From assembly GCF_948329825.1 (NCBI RefSeq), contig NZ_CAOJCM010000001.1:496001-560000 (forward strand): a stretch of DNA of 64,000 nt, given 5' to 3'. Position 1 is the stretch's first letter, and every line of letters begins with the position of its first letter. Source of the DNA: Paenibacillus sp. JJ-100. GTDB taxonomy: Bacteria > Bacillota > Bacilli > Paenibacillales > Paenibacillaceae. Below, in pieces: positions 29,451-38,748 of this stretch. The notes below the pieces were generated by a model. That model was not told where the DNA came from. It did no database searches and saw nothing but the letters and a program-made list of their open reading frames with translations. The position numbers were made by a program, and so were the translations under genes.

Positions 29451-30359
29451 GTGAAAACACGTGATCCATTAGCGGTATCCAAGCGTTCCGCAGCCGTCAT
29501 TCATTTCATGTTTCTATTCTATGCCATTGCCTGTATCGTGCCGATCATACTGGTCTTCGCCATCTCTTTCTCAGACGAGACAACGGTTGTAGCGAATGGT
29601 TACAAGCTTATTCCTGAGCAATTCAGTCTGAAGGCTTATGAATTCCTGTTTAAAGATATGGATCAAATTATCCACTCGTATGGAATCTCTATCATTGTTA
29701 CAGTCGTGGGTACGATTACGAGTGTAGCTCTGACCGCACTATATGCTTATCCGCTCTCGCGTAGAGATTTGCCATATCGGGGTTGGTTCGCTTTCTTCAT
29801 CTTCTTCACCATGTTGTTTAACGGAGGTCTGGTCCCTTGGTATCTGGTTTACGTTAATGTGCTAGATCTGAAAAATTCGATCCTGGCACTTATTCTGCCA
29901 CTGCTGTTATCTCCGTTCTTTGTGCTTGTCATGCGTACGTTCTTCGCGAACTCCATTCCGGTATCTATTCTGGAATCTGCGCGCATTGATGGAGCAGGTG
30001 AATTCAAAACATTTTGGCGAATTGTACTACCGCTCTCTTTACCAGTAATGGCTACCGTGGCACTGTTCAGTACGCTGAATTACTGGAATGACTGGTATCT
30101 CAGCATGATTTTCATTTCCGATAACCGGACGATCAGCCTTCAGTACCTTATGTACCGGACGCTGCTCGATATTCAATATCTAACAACCAACTCCAACGTC
30201 TCTTCACAGATCTCGTCACAAGGTGGAATTCTGAATTTGCCAAACAAAACGCTGCAAATGGCGATGGCTGTCGTCGGTATAGGTCCAATTGTACTGGCGT
30301 ATCCATTCTTCCAGCGTTATTTCATCAAAGGACTTACAGTAGGTGCTGTGAAAGGATGA
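29451..30359 (+). CDS. ABC oligosaccharide importer permease, YtcP/MalG type, locus B
   Basis: Second membrane subunit of the locus B importer. Six helices; the EAA loop is SILESARIDGAGEF with RIVLP, and the C-terminus FIKGLTVGAVKG is the family's usual ending. GTG at 29451 is the preferred start since GAGGAGG lies about 10 nt upstream; a TTG at 29430 is in frame but sits ahead of that ribosome binding site. 302 residues. A hairpin-forming inverted repeat separates it from the binding-protein gene. Confidence 0.93.
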   Translation: MKTRDPLAVSKRSAAVIHFMFLFYAIACIVPIILVFAISFSDETTVVANGYKLIPEQFSLKAYEFLFKDMDQIIHSYGISIIVTVVGTITSVALTALYAYPLSRRDLPYRGWFAFFIFFTMLFNGGLVPWYLVYVNVLDLKNSILALILPLLLSPFFVLVMRTFFANSIPVSILESARIDGAGEFKTFWRIVLPLSLPVMATVALFSTLNYWNDWYLSMIFISDNRTISLQYLMYRTLLDIQYLTTNSNVSSQISSQGGILNLPNKTLQMAMAVVGIGPIVLAYPFFQRYFIKGLTVGAVKG

Positions 30360-30425
30360 CTCTCACCGGTTAGTGGAGTGGCAAGGTTTAACTGAAGATA
30401 GACGAAAGGGCATATACAGAAATGC

Positions 30426-30462
30426 TTTACCGTTTTATTAGGAATTGGGGCAAAACGGTAAA
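30426..30462. repeat. Perfect 11-bp inverted repeat ahead of the locus B binding-protein gene
   Basis: TTTACCGTTTT (30426-30436) and AAAACGGTAAA (30452-30462) with a 15-nt loop. There is no T-run, so it is not a standard terminator. It may be an RNA hairpin protecting the 5' end of a processed binding-protein mRNA, or an operator. Confidence 0.6.
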
Positions 30463-30494
30463 AGGGTCCACTATATGAACAGGAGGGGTTCAAT

Positions 30495-32024
30495 TTGGTT
30501 CAATCGTTAAAGGTATGGTCACGCATGACAGCCGCGGCTATGGTACTGGCGTTGGTGCTTGCTGGCTGTTCGTCCGACAAAGGGGGATCAGCAACTCCAG
30601 GTGCGGAAGGTAACACACCGAATAAGGAAGGGGCTAAACCTTATGAGGTCACATTGTTCTATCCAGGTACACCTCAGAAAGATGTTGCGCTTGTAGAAGC
30701 TGAAATCAACAAAAAGATGGAGCCAAAGATCGGAGCTACGCTCAAAATCAACGCTGTTGACTGGGGCCAATGGGATAATAAGCTGAATCTGATGATCTCC
30801 TCTGGAGAAAAAGCAGATATTATTTTCACCGCTGCTTGGCAGAACTATACGGTAAACGTAGCCAAGGGCGCATTCCTGCCTTTGAATGACCTGCTTGATA
30901 AATATGGTCAGGATATTAAGAAAAACTTGGATCCTGCCTTCCTGGAAGGTTCTCAAGTAGATGGCGTGAACTATGGTGTACCAACAAACAAGGAACTTGC
31001 AGCTACACGCGGCGTACTGGTACGCAAGGATCTGGCTGACAAATACAAGATGGATCTGACCGCAGTAAAAACGTGGGCTGATCTGGAGCCATTGCTCAAA
31101 ACGATTAAGGAAAACGAACCGTCTGTTACTCCATTCTATATGTCCAACACTAATGGTAACGGACTTTTGGAAAATCTGGACTGGGATTATCTCGGTGATG
31201 CATCAGTACCGGGTGTCATTTCCAAGACAGCTGGCTCCACTACTGTACTGAACGAAGTGGAAACACCGGAGTTCAAACAAGCAGCCGAGCTTGCGCGCAA
31301 ATGGTATCAAGCAGGCTACATCAACAGTGATGCAGCAACATCCAATGTTTTCCCGAAAGACCAGGCGAAAGCCGGAAAAGCCTTCATGTGGACGGATGGT
31401 ATGAAGCCAGGTAAAGACAAGGAAGAAGAAGGTTATGTTGGTCATCCGCTCACGCAAATTGAGATGACAAGTCCAACGATTACAACAGGGGATGCATCAG
31501 GTGCGATGCTTGCGATCTCGCGCTCTTCGGAACAGCCTGAGAAAGCGATGCAGGTGATTAACTTGCTTCACTCGGACAAAGAGATTAACAACCTGCTTAA
31601 CTTCGGTATTGAAGGCAAACACTATGTAAAAGTAGAAGGCCAAGACAACATCATCAAATTGCCTGATGGTGTCGATGCGAACAGTCGTACCTACAATCCA
31701 GGTGCACAATGGCAGCTGGGTAATCAGTTCCTGAACTACCTATGGGATAACGAAGATCCACAGAAATGGGAGAAGTTCAAAGAGTTTAATGCCAAAGGGG
31801 TAAAATCGCCTGCTCTTGGTTTCACCTTCAACAGCCAATCGGTTAAAAACGAAATTGCGGCTGTTAATAACGTAAACAAACAGTTTAAGCCGGGCATGAC
31901 TTCGGGTGCTGTTGATCCAAATGAAATGATTCCTAAGTATCTGGAAAAGTTAAAAGCAGCAGGTATTGATAAAATTATCGCAGCTAAACAGGAGCAGTTG
32001 GATGCATTCCTGGCTAAAAAATAA
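30495..32024 (+). CDS. ABC importer solute-binding lipoprotein with DUF3502-like C-terminus, locus B
   Basis: Substrate-binding lipoprotein of the locus B importer. The signal peptide ends with lipobox VLAGC, lipid-anchored Cys25. The mature protein has the family-1 binding-protein layout (ADIIFTAAWQ, YGVPTNKELAATRGVLVRKD). The C-terminus, LGFTFNSQSVKNEIAAVNNV to AAKQEQLDAFLAKK, has the form of DUF3502 proteins, common beside YesMN systems in Paenibacillus. The start is TTG at 30495 after AGGAGGGG. 509 residues. There is no glycosidase in this locus, so the imported sugar cannot be inferred. Confidence 0.93.
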   Translation: MVQSLKVWSRMTAAAMVLALVLAGCSSDKGGSATPGAEGNTPNKEGAKPYEVTLFYPGTPQKDVALVEAEINKKMEPKIGATLKINAVDWGQWDNKLNLMISSGEKADIIFTAAWQNYTVNVAKGAFLPLNDLLDKYGQDIKKNLDPAFLEGSQVDGVNYGVPTNKELAATRGVLVRKDLADKYKMDLTAVKTWADLEPLLKTIKENEPSVTPFYMSNTNGNGLLENLDWDYLGDASVPGVISKTAGSTTVLNEVETPEFKQAAELARKWYQAGYINSDAATSNVFPKDQAKAGKAFMWTDGMKPGKDKEEEGYVGHPLTQIEMTSPTITTGDASGAMLAISRSSEQPEKAMQVINLLHSDKEINNLLNFGIEGKHYVKVEGQDNIIKLPDGVDANSRTYNPGAQWQLGNQFLNYLWDNEDPQKWEKFKEFNAKGVKSPALGFTFNSQSVKNEIAAVNNVNKQFKPGMTSGAVDPNEMIPKYLEKLKAAGIDKIIAAKQEQLDAFLAKK

Positions 32025-32089
32025 AATGAAGTAAATAGTTTTTGACAGGGCCATTCACAAATCGCCTTGATCTGGCAGGGCATTCCAAG

Positions 32090-32125
32090 GGAGTTATCGG
32101 TTATAACCGATAACTCCTTTTTTTT
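32090..32125 (+). terminator. Terminator of locus B
   Basis: A perfect 28-bp palindrome (arm GGAGTTATCGGTTA, 32090-32103) followed by eight T residues, 65 nt after the stop. A very strong terminator. Confidence 0.9.
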
Positions 32126-32193
32126 CGTCTGGGTTGTTCATCAAAAATAGGAAAAATATGATATAATAAGGTGGTTAATTAGGAGGTGTGCAC

Positions 32194-32892
32194 ATGTCGA
32201 GAACAAGGCTTGTGTTCTCAGGGGCTTTACTGTTGTTTGCCATCATCTTTACCTTTAAGCACCACCTTGGTTTTTCGGTAGGTGATTCGTTGTTATCATC
32301 CATTGGTATTTCGCCTTATACTACATCCTATTTGAGCGGTGTACATATCACGATGTTCTTTGGGCTTGGCATACTTGCTTGCGGGTATTATCTCACACGC
32401 AAGGAGATGATGCTTGAATTTCCAATACTGGCGAGAAGATTGTGGATTGCGGTTCTAGTTCTCATAATCAGTTATTCTTATGTAACGGATAAGGTCATGT
32501 ATGTAGTGAAATGGGGAGCCGGGGGGATGAACGGGATAGCCTATATGCAGAATAACAGTTCCTGTGTTTATGATGTGTCGTCCAATGGAGAGACCCTGGC
32601 AATCTGTGAGTTAACTTTGAAAAATTATAGCAGCTCACCGGTAGTTGCAATGGTGAAGCCTGACTTGGCAGGAAGTTATCATAATGAGGATGATCCCCTA
32701 TCCAATTCCTTGAGATCGGTTCAATTAAAGGCCATTCCAATCCAAATTGAGCCACGTACAACTTATACAGGTAAACTTGAATTCTCTGGTGTGGCAGAGT
32801 GTCCGTTGCAAGTGAGAGGCAGATTGAACGATGTCGTACTAAATGTAGCCGTGGATGGAACGAATACATCATTCGATTATCATGTTCCTTAG
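32194..32892 (+). CDS. Membrane protein of unknown function
   Basis: A 232-residue protein not assigned to a family. It has three likely membrane helices in the first 110 residues (about 5-22, 45-65 and 80-97), then a region of about 130 residues with beta-rich, polar composition (LAICELTLKNYSSSPVVAMV, IPIQIEPRTTY), probably outside the membrane and possibly immunoglobulin-like. It contains Cys residues at CVYD, CELT and ECPL. ATG at 32194 is chosen since AGGAGGT ends 6 nt upstream; an in-frame GTG at 32188 touches that site. TATAAT at 32162-32167 may be its -10. It is monocistronic. Confidence 0.8.
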   Translation: MSRTRLVFSGALLLFAIIFTFKHHLGFSVGDSLLSSIGISPYTTSYLSGVHITMFFGLGILACGYYLTRKEMMLEFPILARRLWIAVLVLIISYSYVTDKVMYVVKWGAGGMNGIAYMQNNSSCVYDVSSNGETLAICELTLKNYSSSPVVAMVKPDLAGSYHNEDDPLSNSLRSVQLKAIPIQIEPRTTYTGKLEFSGVAECPLQVRGRLNDVVLNVAVDGTNTSFDYHVP

Positions 32893-33232
32893 TTTGTGAT
32901 ATATGGAGTTTAGCGACAAGTACATAAAATAAAAACATGATTCATTTGTAGGATGAAAAACATAGATTGTCTGACTTGTTTATGTATAATGGCGCCGGCA
33001 CATTGCCGGCTTTTTTTGTACGTGGAAGTTGAATTTAGTGCTAAGAACTTGCTTTTTTCTCCTTTTCCATCATGATGATAACGCTTACGATAATAGTAGG
33101 GTAATCTGATCTTTAAATTATCTAATGAGATCGTTACAGCGCATGTCGAAGAAAAAGATTGTATTTACAGCTTACATGATTACAATTAATGTCACGGCAA
33201 AATCTAGAAAAAGAAAACGAAAATAAAGCGAG
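32893..33232. other. Intergenic gap before locus C
   Basis: A 340-nt stretch with the terminator at 32994-33017. A weak cre-like TGATAACGCTTACG at 33076-33089 (two mismatches) lies in the likely promoter region of the locus C kinase. No gene is supported. Confidence 0.5.
32994..33017 (+). terminator. Terminator after the unknown membrane protein gene
   Basis: Stem GCCGGCA / TGCCGGC with a 3-nt loop and seven T residues, about 100 nt after the stop. Confidence 0.8.
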
Positions 33233-34990
33233 ATGAAAACTTCTATGACATATCGAACGAATCTATTTTCAAAAATGGTCATTTTGATACTGATTATGCT
33301 GATCCCCGTTGTGCTCCTCTATTGGTATTCCAATCATAAAACAACAGCTGTATTGCGAGCTGAGCTTAACCGTTCGTATAGTAATCAACTTGAATTTTTC
33401 CAAAATCAAGTCAACTCCAATATTGAATTGTTATCGTCATGGCCTAACCTGCTGATTCATGACCCCGATATTGCAAGCTTTCGGCGAATCTTTGCAGAGA
33501 GTAGTTACTTTGATCTGGACGCGATCAATCTGGTCAAGCGAATTCAAAACAAGCTGAGTATTCAGGAAAGCTCATCGAATTGGACTACTAAGTTATACCT
33601 GTACTCCCCATCCTTGGGTAGAGTTATTTCGGAACGGGATGCGCGTACATACGATAAGCAGGCATTACAAGAAAATATCGTTCCTGGCTGGGATGTTCAG
33701 AAAATGAAAGACGGGCGGTTTATGTTCAGCTGGATCACCGTATCCCCTTATGGAATAAAGGACCCTGCTGAAAATGCAGAAACCATTATCAAACTAGAGT
33801 TTGATAGCGATAACATTCGGGACATGCTCGATAAATTCAAAGGCGACGGCAGACATGACCCCTTCTATTTTCGTGAAGAAACAGGAGTGATCTATAACCG
33901 AACATCCGACCGGGCATTAACTAATCAACTAATCAAAGAGTTATCCAGTCGCACGCTTCAAGACGTGGAAAATCGAACGGTAATCATTGATAATGAACCA
34001 TATATGGTCAATTCTGTAAAATCTAGCACTACAGGCTGGTACCTGGTAGATTATATGCCGCTGTCAGATATATTGAAACCTATTCACCAGTCGAATCTCC
34101 TATTTTACTCTGCGATGATCTGTCTGTTACTGATGAGCTTTACCGTTGCTTACCTGTTATACGTACAGGTTCAAGTACCGGTGAAACAACTGATTCGTGG
34201 ATTTCAGCGATTAAAGCAGGAGGATTATTCGGTGCGTATCCAGCCAAAGGGTCGCAATGAGTTCAGCTTTTTGTCGGAGCGTTTCAATTCGATGGTGGAG
34301 AAAATTCAGCAGCTGTTTGAACATGTGTATCTTGAGCAGATCCACGTTCGGGAAGCCCGGTTGAAACAACTGCAATCACAGATTAATCCGCATTTCTTTT
34401 ATAACTGTTTCTCGTTTATTACCAGCATGGCGAAGCTCAAACGCGTGGATGCCGTTGTAGCGATGTCGCACAATCTGTCCCGATATTACAGATATACAAC
34501 AAGACAGGAACGAGATCTTGTACCACTATCGGAAGAGATTGAATTTGTGACCAACTATCTAGAGATTCAGCGTATGCGCATGGAGCGTATCCATTATACC
34601 CTTGATCTGCCGGAAGACATGGTGAGGATGGAAGTGCCGCCGTTGATCGTTCAGCCTTTGGTCGAAAATGCGGTCATCCATGGAATTGAGGCAGACGCAG
34701 AAGCGGGCCAGATTAGAGTTTCTGGTGAGAGACAGGATGACAACATGGTTTTGATTGTAGAAGACGATGGTCAAGGTATGACACTAGAACAACGAGAAGC
34801 CCTGCTGATTAAACTCACAGGTACGATGGATCAGGAGATGGGCTGCGGACTGTGGAATGTGAATCAGAGACTTCAACTCAGGTATGGGGAGAAGAGCGGT
34901 ATTCATATCACTGAATCGGAGCTAGGGGGAATACGGATCAGCTTGTCATGGCCTATTGAACCTGAAGGGTTACCCGATGCCGAAGAGTAG
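33233..34990 (+). CDS. Sensor histidine kinase, YesM type, locus C
   Basis: Kinase of the galactan locus. An N-terminal helix (KMVILILIMLIPVVLLYWYS), an extracellular sensor of about 250 residues, a second helix near 290-310, a HAMP segment (PVKQLIRGFQRLKQEDYS), then QINPHFFYNCFSFITSM (His387), VENAVIHG, VEDDGQGM and GLWNVNQRL. 585 residues. ATG at 33233 has only a weak ribosome binding site (AAAGCGAG); an ATG at 33245 is possible. The regulator gene begins about 30 nt downstream. The inferred signal is galactan fragments, based on the enzymes further along. Confidence 0.94.
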   Translation: MKTSMTYRTNLFSKMVILILIMLIPVVLLYWYSNHKTTAVLRAELNRSYSNQLEFFQNQVNSNIELLSSWPNLLIHDPDIASFRRIFAESSYFDLDAINLVKRIQNKLSIQESSSNWTTKLYLYSPSLGRVISERDARTYDKQALQENIVPGWDVQKMKDGRFMFSWITVSPYGIKDPAENAETIIKLEFDSDNIRDMLDKFKGDGRHDPFYFREETGVIYNRTSDRALTNQLIKELSSRTLQDVENRTVIIDNEPYMVNSVKSSTTGWYLVDYMPLSDILKPIHQSNLLFYSAMICLLLMSFTVAYLLYVQVQVPVKQLIRGFQRLKQEDYSVRIQPKGRNEFSFLSERFNSMVEKIQQLFEHVYLEQIHVREARLKQLQSQINPHFFYNCFSFITSMAKLKRVDAVVAMSHNLSRYYRYTTRQERDLVPLSEEIEFVTNYLEIQRMRMERIHYTLDLPEDMVRMEVPPLIVQPLVENAVIHGIEADAEAGQIRVSGERQDDNMVLIVEDDGQGMTLEQREALLIKLTGTMDQEMGCGLWNVNQRLQLRYGEKSGIHITESELGGIRISLSWPIEPEGLPDAEE

Positions 34991-35020
34991 AATAAATATA
35001 CGAACTAGGGAGTGAATGAT

Positions 35021-36649
35021 TTGATCGATATATTGCTTGTTGATGACGAAACGTATGTAACAGAAAGCTTGGAAGCAACAATTCCTTGGGGGGAGCTGGG
35101 CGTTTCAACAATACTGCGTGCATCATCTGGCAAAGAAGCGCTGCAGATGATGGAAGAGAATGCGGTGGATATTGTCGTGACAGATATTCGCATGCCTGGG
35201 ATGACTGGACTTGAACTCATAGCGGAGATACATCGGCGCTGGTCCCATGTACGCTGCATTTTGCTGACGGGTCACAGTGATTTTGATTATGCCAAAAAGG
35301 CAATTCAATTGCAGGCGGCGGACTATATTTTGAAGCCTGTTAACGATGATGAGTTTATGAACTCGGTCTCCGCCACGATTGCCTCTCTGCGAGAAGAATG
35401 GGATGAATTCGATAAATATCACCGTCTCCTTTATGGTCGTAAATCGGATTACAAGATTTTAAGAGAGAACCTGATGCATGATTTGCTACTAGGGCGGGAG
35501 ATTTCAACGAAAGCTCTGCGTGAGCAGTTAGCGCAATATGAACTTCATATGGAGCCGGAGCAGCCCGCGGCCATGATGTTGATTCGCCACGCTGGACGTT
35601 TTACATCCATGGATCAGCACTCGCTGGATCTGATAGATTTTGCTGTTGGTAATATAGCTGAGGAAGTGCTGGGAGAAGTATATCATGTCTGGTTTAGCCG
35701 CGGGCCGCATGATTGTTTGGTCATGTTTCTGCAAAGTCAGGAGCCAAGCGAAGCCTCCCCTATGGGTAGTGAAGCATTAAAAGCTGCTGCAGAGACCATC
35801 CGCAATCATGTGGTGCGCTTTCTGCAAGGAGATTTGTCCATGGTCATTACACCTCCATTTATGTTTAGTGAACTGACCACGGTTTATCGGAAAAGTTTGG
35901 GTTCGCTTGTTCTTTCTGGACCCAATGAACACCAGATCTATTACATGGATATGGAGCAGACACTGGCTAAGCGCCCTGACAATGATGCAGCGCAAGCTCT
36001 CGAAGAATTATACAAGCCGCCGGTACTTCCTCAGTTGCTGGAGACTAAGCAATGGGAGGCTGCAGTTGCAAAGTTAAATGCAGTATTTGATGCAGCGAAG
36101 CAGGTATGTTTATCCAGAGAGCATGTGTATGAGATGTATTTGTCCGTTACGAATGCTTTTATGTACATTGCTCATAAACAGGGCCATCTGGTACACGAGA
36201 TCGATCACGCGGGGTTTGATTTGTTGATGGCTCATCAGTTAATTCAATCCCCTGAGAAACTTCGGCGATGGGCAATGGATATGCTAACGAAACTACAGGA
36301 AGAATTGTCAGACCAGGAAGGGGTACAGAGTCGCAGACATGTTATCAAGCAGGTTCAGGAGCTAGTCACAAGAGACACCGGACAGGATCTGTCGGTAAAA
36401 ATGATTGCGGATAAAGTGTACTTACATCCGGTGTACCTTTCGAAAATATATAAAGCAGAAACGGGTGAGGGTCTCGGTGACTACATGATTCGTATGCGTA
36501 TGGAACGTGCGCTATATCTGCTCAAAAATACGAATAAAAAAATTTACGAGATTACGAGTGAGCTTGGGTATCAAAATCCCCAATATTTTAGCAAAATGTT
36601 CAAAAAACATTACGGCATGACACCAAATGAATTCCGGGACCAGACATAA
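35021..36649 (+). CDS. Response regulator with AraC-type DNA-binding domain (YesN type), locus C
   Basis: Transcription factor paired with the kinase just upstream. The receiver domain starts IDILLVDDE, has phospho-acceptor Asp55 in IVVTDIRMPG and the Lys in DYILKPVNDD. The AraC-type domain shows MIADKVYLHPVYLSKIYKAE and EITSELGYQNPQYFSKMFKK. TTG at 35021 is chosen: AGGGAGTGA precedes it with good spacing, while the in-frame GTG at 35012 lies inside that site. 543 residues. The likely target is the activator-dependent promoter ahead of the binding-protein gene at 36772. Confidence 0.94.
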   Translation: MIDILLVDDETYVTESLEATIPWGELGVSTILRASSGKEALQMMEENAVDIVVTDIRMPGMTGLELIAEIHRRWSHVRCILLTGHSDFDYAKKAIQLQAADYILKPVNDDEFMNSVSATIASLREEWDEFDKYHRLLYGRKSDYKILRENLMHDLLLGREISTKALREQLAQYELHMEPEQPAAMMLIRHAGRFTSMDQHSLDLIDFAVGNIAEEVLGEVYHVWFSRGPHDCLVMFLQSQEPSEASPMGSEALKAAAETIRNHVVRFLQGDLSMVITPPFMFSELTTVYRKSLGSLVLSGPNEHQIYYMDMEQTLAKRPDNDAAQALEELYKPPVLPQLLETKQWEAAVAKLNAVFDAAKQVCLSREHVYEMYLSVTNAFMYIAHKQGHLVHEIDHAGFDLLMAHQLIQSPEKLRRWAMDMLTKLQEELSDQEGVQSRRHVIKQVQELVTRDTGQDLSVKMIADKVYLHPVYLSKIYKAETGEGLGDYMIRMRMERALYLLKNTNKKIYEITSELGYQNPQYFSKMFKKHYGMTPNEFRDQT

Positions 36650-36730
36650 ATACAACAAAGTTCGAGGATATAGTTGGTAAAGGTGCAGAAATCTTGATTT
36701 CGTATCATAGGCTGATCTGCGTAACCATTC

Positions 36731-36736
36731 TATAAT
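36731..36736 (+). promoter_or_regulatory. -10 box ahead of the locus C binding-protein gene, flanked by GTAACCA repeats
   Basis: A perfect TATAAT with no recognisable -35 box, as expected for an activator-dependent promoter. GTAACCA occurs at 36721-36727 and again at 36743-36749, 22 bp apart. The start codon is 35 nt downstream of the -10. Confidence 0.5.
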
Positions 36737-36771
36737 GAAAGGGTAACCAAAACGATTTAAGGGGGAACAAC

Positions 36772-38463
36772 ATGAGAGCGCAATCAACGAAAAAGAGATT
36801 CTTGTCGCTTCTCGCTACAACGCTGTGTCTGACTGTCGTACTTGCAGGATGCTCAGGAGGCAGTGGAGACCAGGAAAGTGCAGCTTCAAGCTCAACTGGA
36901 GCTCAAAATGAATACAAAGAAAAGTATGACCCGGCGGTAACCATCACGACAGCATGGGGCATCGACCCTGAGTTGAAATTCAAAAATGGCGAGTCTATGG
37001 AAAATAACGTGGCTACAAAATGGGCAAAGGACAAGTTTGGTATTGAAATCAAATCGCTATGGTCTGTAACCGATACGAACAGTGCCTTCGCAACCAAACT
37101 TCGTTTGGCTATGTCCTCCGGTCAAGAAATGCCAGACATCGTTACGATTGGTCAGCCGGACAATCTTGTTGCTCAAGACTTGATTGACTCAGGTATGTAT
37201 CAGGAAGTTGGACCGTTGTTTGATAAATACGCTTCAGATACATGGAAAAAAGCGATGGAGCAAGATCCGAACGTATGGAATCAATACAGCCGTGATGGAA
37301 AAAGAATGGGGATCCCTGTACTGGATTATGCATATAACAATGACTACTTGCTCTGGATTCGTCAAGACTGGCTAGATAAGCTAAATCTGGAGGCACCGAA
37401 AACCATTGACGAACTGGAAGTGGTTATGGATGCATTCAAAAATAAAAATCCGGATGGATTAGCTCCTGACAAGGTCACACCGCTCAGCATTGGTTTTAAG
37501 AAATCGATGAACACATGGATGGGAGATCCATCCTGGATCTTTGGCGCATATGGTACCTTACCAGAACAATGGAATGTAGGTGCAGATGGCAAGCTGGAGT
37601 ACGGTTCCATCAATCCTGGTATGAAACAAGGTTTGACCAAATTGAGCGAATGGCTCAAAAAAGGATATATTCCTCAGGAAGCAGCGCTGTGGGATGAGAA
37701 TAAAACAGCAGAACCAGCCGTTGCAGGTACAGCAGGTATTATCCCTGGTCCTTACTGGATGAGTGGATGGCCGCTAATTGATACCGTGAAAAACGTGCCG
37801 AGTGCGGTATGGAAGCCTATTGCTATTCCGGCAGGACCGGATGGCAAAGCCATGCGTCACGGAACGCAGTTTGTTAACGGTGTGACTTTGATTAAAAAAG
37901 ATATGGCTCACCCGGAAGCGTTCTTCACATATCAGAACTACCTGTTCGACAACTATGCTGATCCATCTCCAGGAAGCGAGTATGACAACGGTTTGTTTGA
38001 TGGATATGACTATCAGCTAGATGCCAATGGCAAACAGAAAAAACCGGATGAAATTGATGGTGGATATGTCAACGTTGTGCGTTACCTGCTTGTTCGTGAC
38101 GGCGCGCGGATCCCTGATGCACAGATGAAAGCATTGATGAACCTGGCGGATGGCAAAGAGCCACAAACTAAGCTGGAAAAAGACGTAGCGGTGAACTATG
38201 GACCTGAAACACCTGCAGCGGCAAAAGTGTTGCTTGAGCAAAAAGATATTTCGTTCAAAAATATGTTCACAGGCCCTACGACGAAAACGATGAAATCCAA
38301 ACTCGACTACCTTAACAAAATCGAGAACCAAACGTTTAATGAGATCATCTACGGTAAAAGCCCGATAGATTCATTTGATACCTTTGTTCAAACATGGAAA
38401 TCGGGTGGTGGCGATCAGATCACTCAAGAAGTGAACGAGTGGTATGACGGCGTGAAGAAATAA
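36772..38463 (+). CDS. ABC importer solute-binding lipoprotein, LplA type, locus C
   Basis: Large (563-residue) binding lipoprotein of the galactan locus. The signal peptide ends in the lipobox VLAGC with Cys27, followed by a Gly/Ser/Gln-rich tether. The mature protein has the form of the long LplA/YtcQ binding proteins used with LplB/YtcP permeases: EMPDIVTIGQPDNLV, a WIRQDWLDKLNL segment and a C-terminal KNMFTGPTTKTM. ATG at 36772 follows AAGGGGGAA. It is followed by a terminator and then the permeases, so it is probably made in excess. Substrate inferred as galacto-oligosaccharides from the GH53 and GH42 genes downstream. Confidence 0.93.
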   Translation: MRAQSTKKRFLSLLATTLCLTVVLAGCSGGSGDQESAASSSTGAQNEYKEKYDPAVTITTAWGIDPELKFKNGESMENNVATKWAKDKFGIEIKSLWSVTDTNSAFATKLRLAMSSGQEMPDIVTIGQPDNLVAQDLIDSGMYQEVGPLFDKYASDTWKKAMEQDPNVWNQYSRDGKRMGIPVLDYAYNNDYLLWIRQDWLDKLNLEAPKTIDELEVVMDAFKNKNPDGLAPDKVTPLSIGFKKSMNTWMGDPSWIFGAYGTLPEQWNVGADGKLEYGSINPGMKQGLTKLSEWLKKGYIPQEAALWDENKTAEPAVAGTAGIIPGPYWMSGWPLIDTVKNVPSAVWKPIAIPAGPDGKAMRHGTQFVNGVTLIKKDMAHPEAFFTYQNYLFDNYADPSPGSEYDNGLFDGYDYQLDANGKQKKPDEIDGGYVNVVRYLLVRDGARIPDAQMKALMNLADGKEPQTKLEKDVAVNYGPETPAAAKVLLEQKDISFKNMFTGPTTKTMKSKLDYLNKIENQTFNEIIYGKSPIDSFDTFVQTWKSGGGDQITQEVNEWYDGVKK

Positions 38464-38500
38464 TCGGTTATTACTCCATGAAAAAGTATAGCCAAAAGAG

Positions 38501-38531
38501 ACGCACAGACGATACAAGTCTGTGCGTTTTC
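38501..38531 (+). terminator. Terminator after the locus C binding-protein gene
   Basis: A perfect 10-bp stem ACGCACAGAC / GTCTGTGCGT with a 7-nt loop and TTTT, 38 nt after the stop. It sits within the locus and separates the binding protein from the permeases. Confidence 0.85.
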
Positions 38532-38685
38532 TGTGTTTTTTTTAACAGTCAAAAATCATCAATAACCCTGCAAAACCGTGGCTAAATGGCTTTAGTAGTT
38601 TCTCTTTCAGGTACATGCCCAAAGTAGTTGCTTTTGTGCCATTTATATTGCTTTTATGCGCTGTTTGGGGGTCATGGAAGGTTGA

Positions 38686-38691
38686 TATAAT
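38686..38691 (+). promoter_or_regulatory. -10 box ahead of the locus C permease genes
   Basis: A perfect TATAAT in GTTGATATAATTTGCC, without a clear -35. It lies after the terminator of the binding-protein gene and 58 nt before the permease ATG, so the permease and glycosidase genes may have their own regulated promoter. Confidence 0.45.
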
Positions 38692-38748
38692 TTGCCTATA
38701 GAGCCACTCAAGAGTACTTGAGTAGGAAGAATTACAGGGGGAGCAATC

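Noticed and set aside
33076..33089. cre-like TGATAACGCTTACG before the locus C kinase
   Set aside because: Two mismatches at fixed positions; too weak to list as a site, though it lies in a plausible place.
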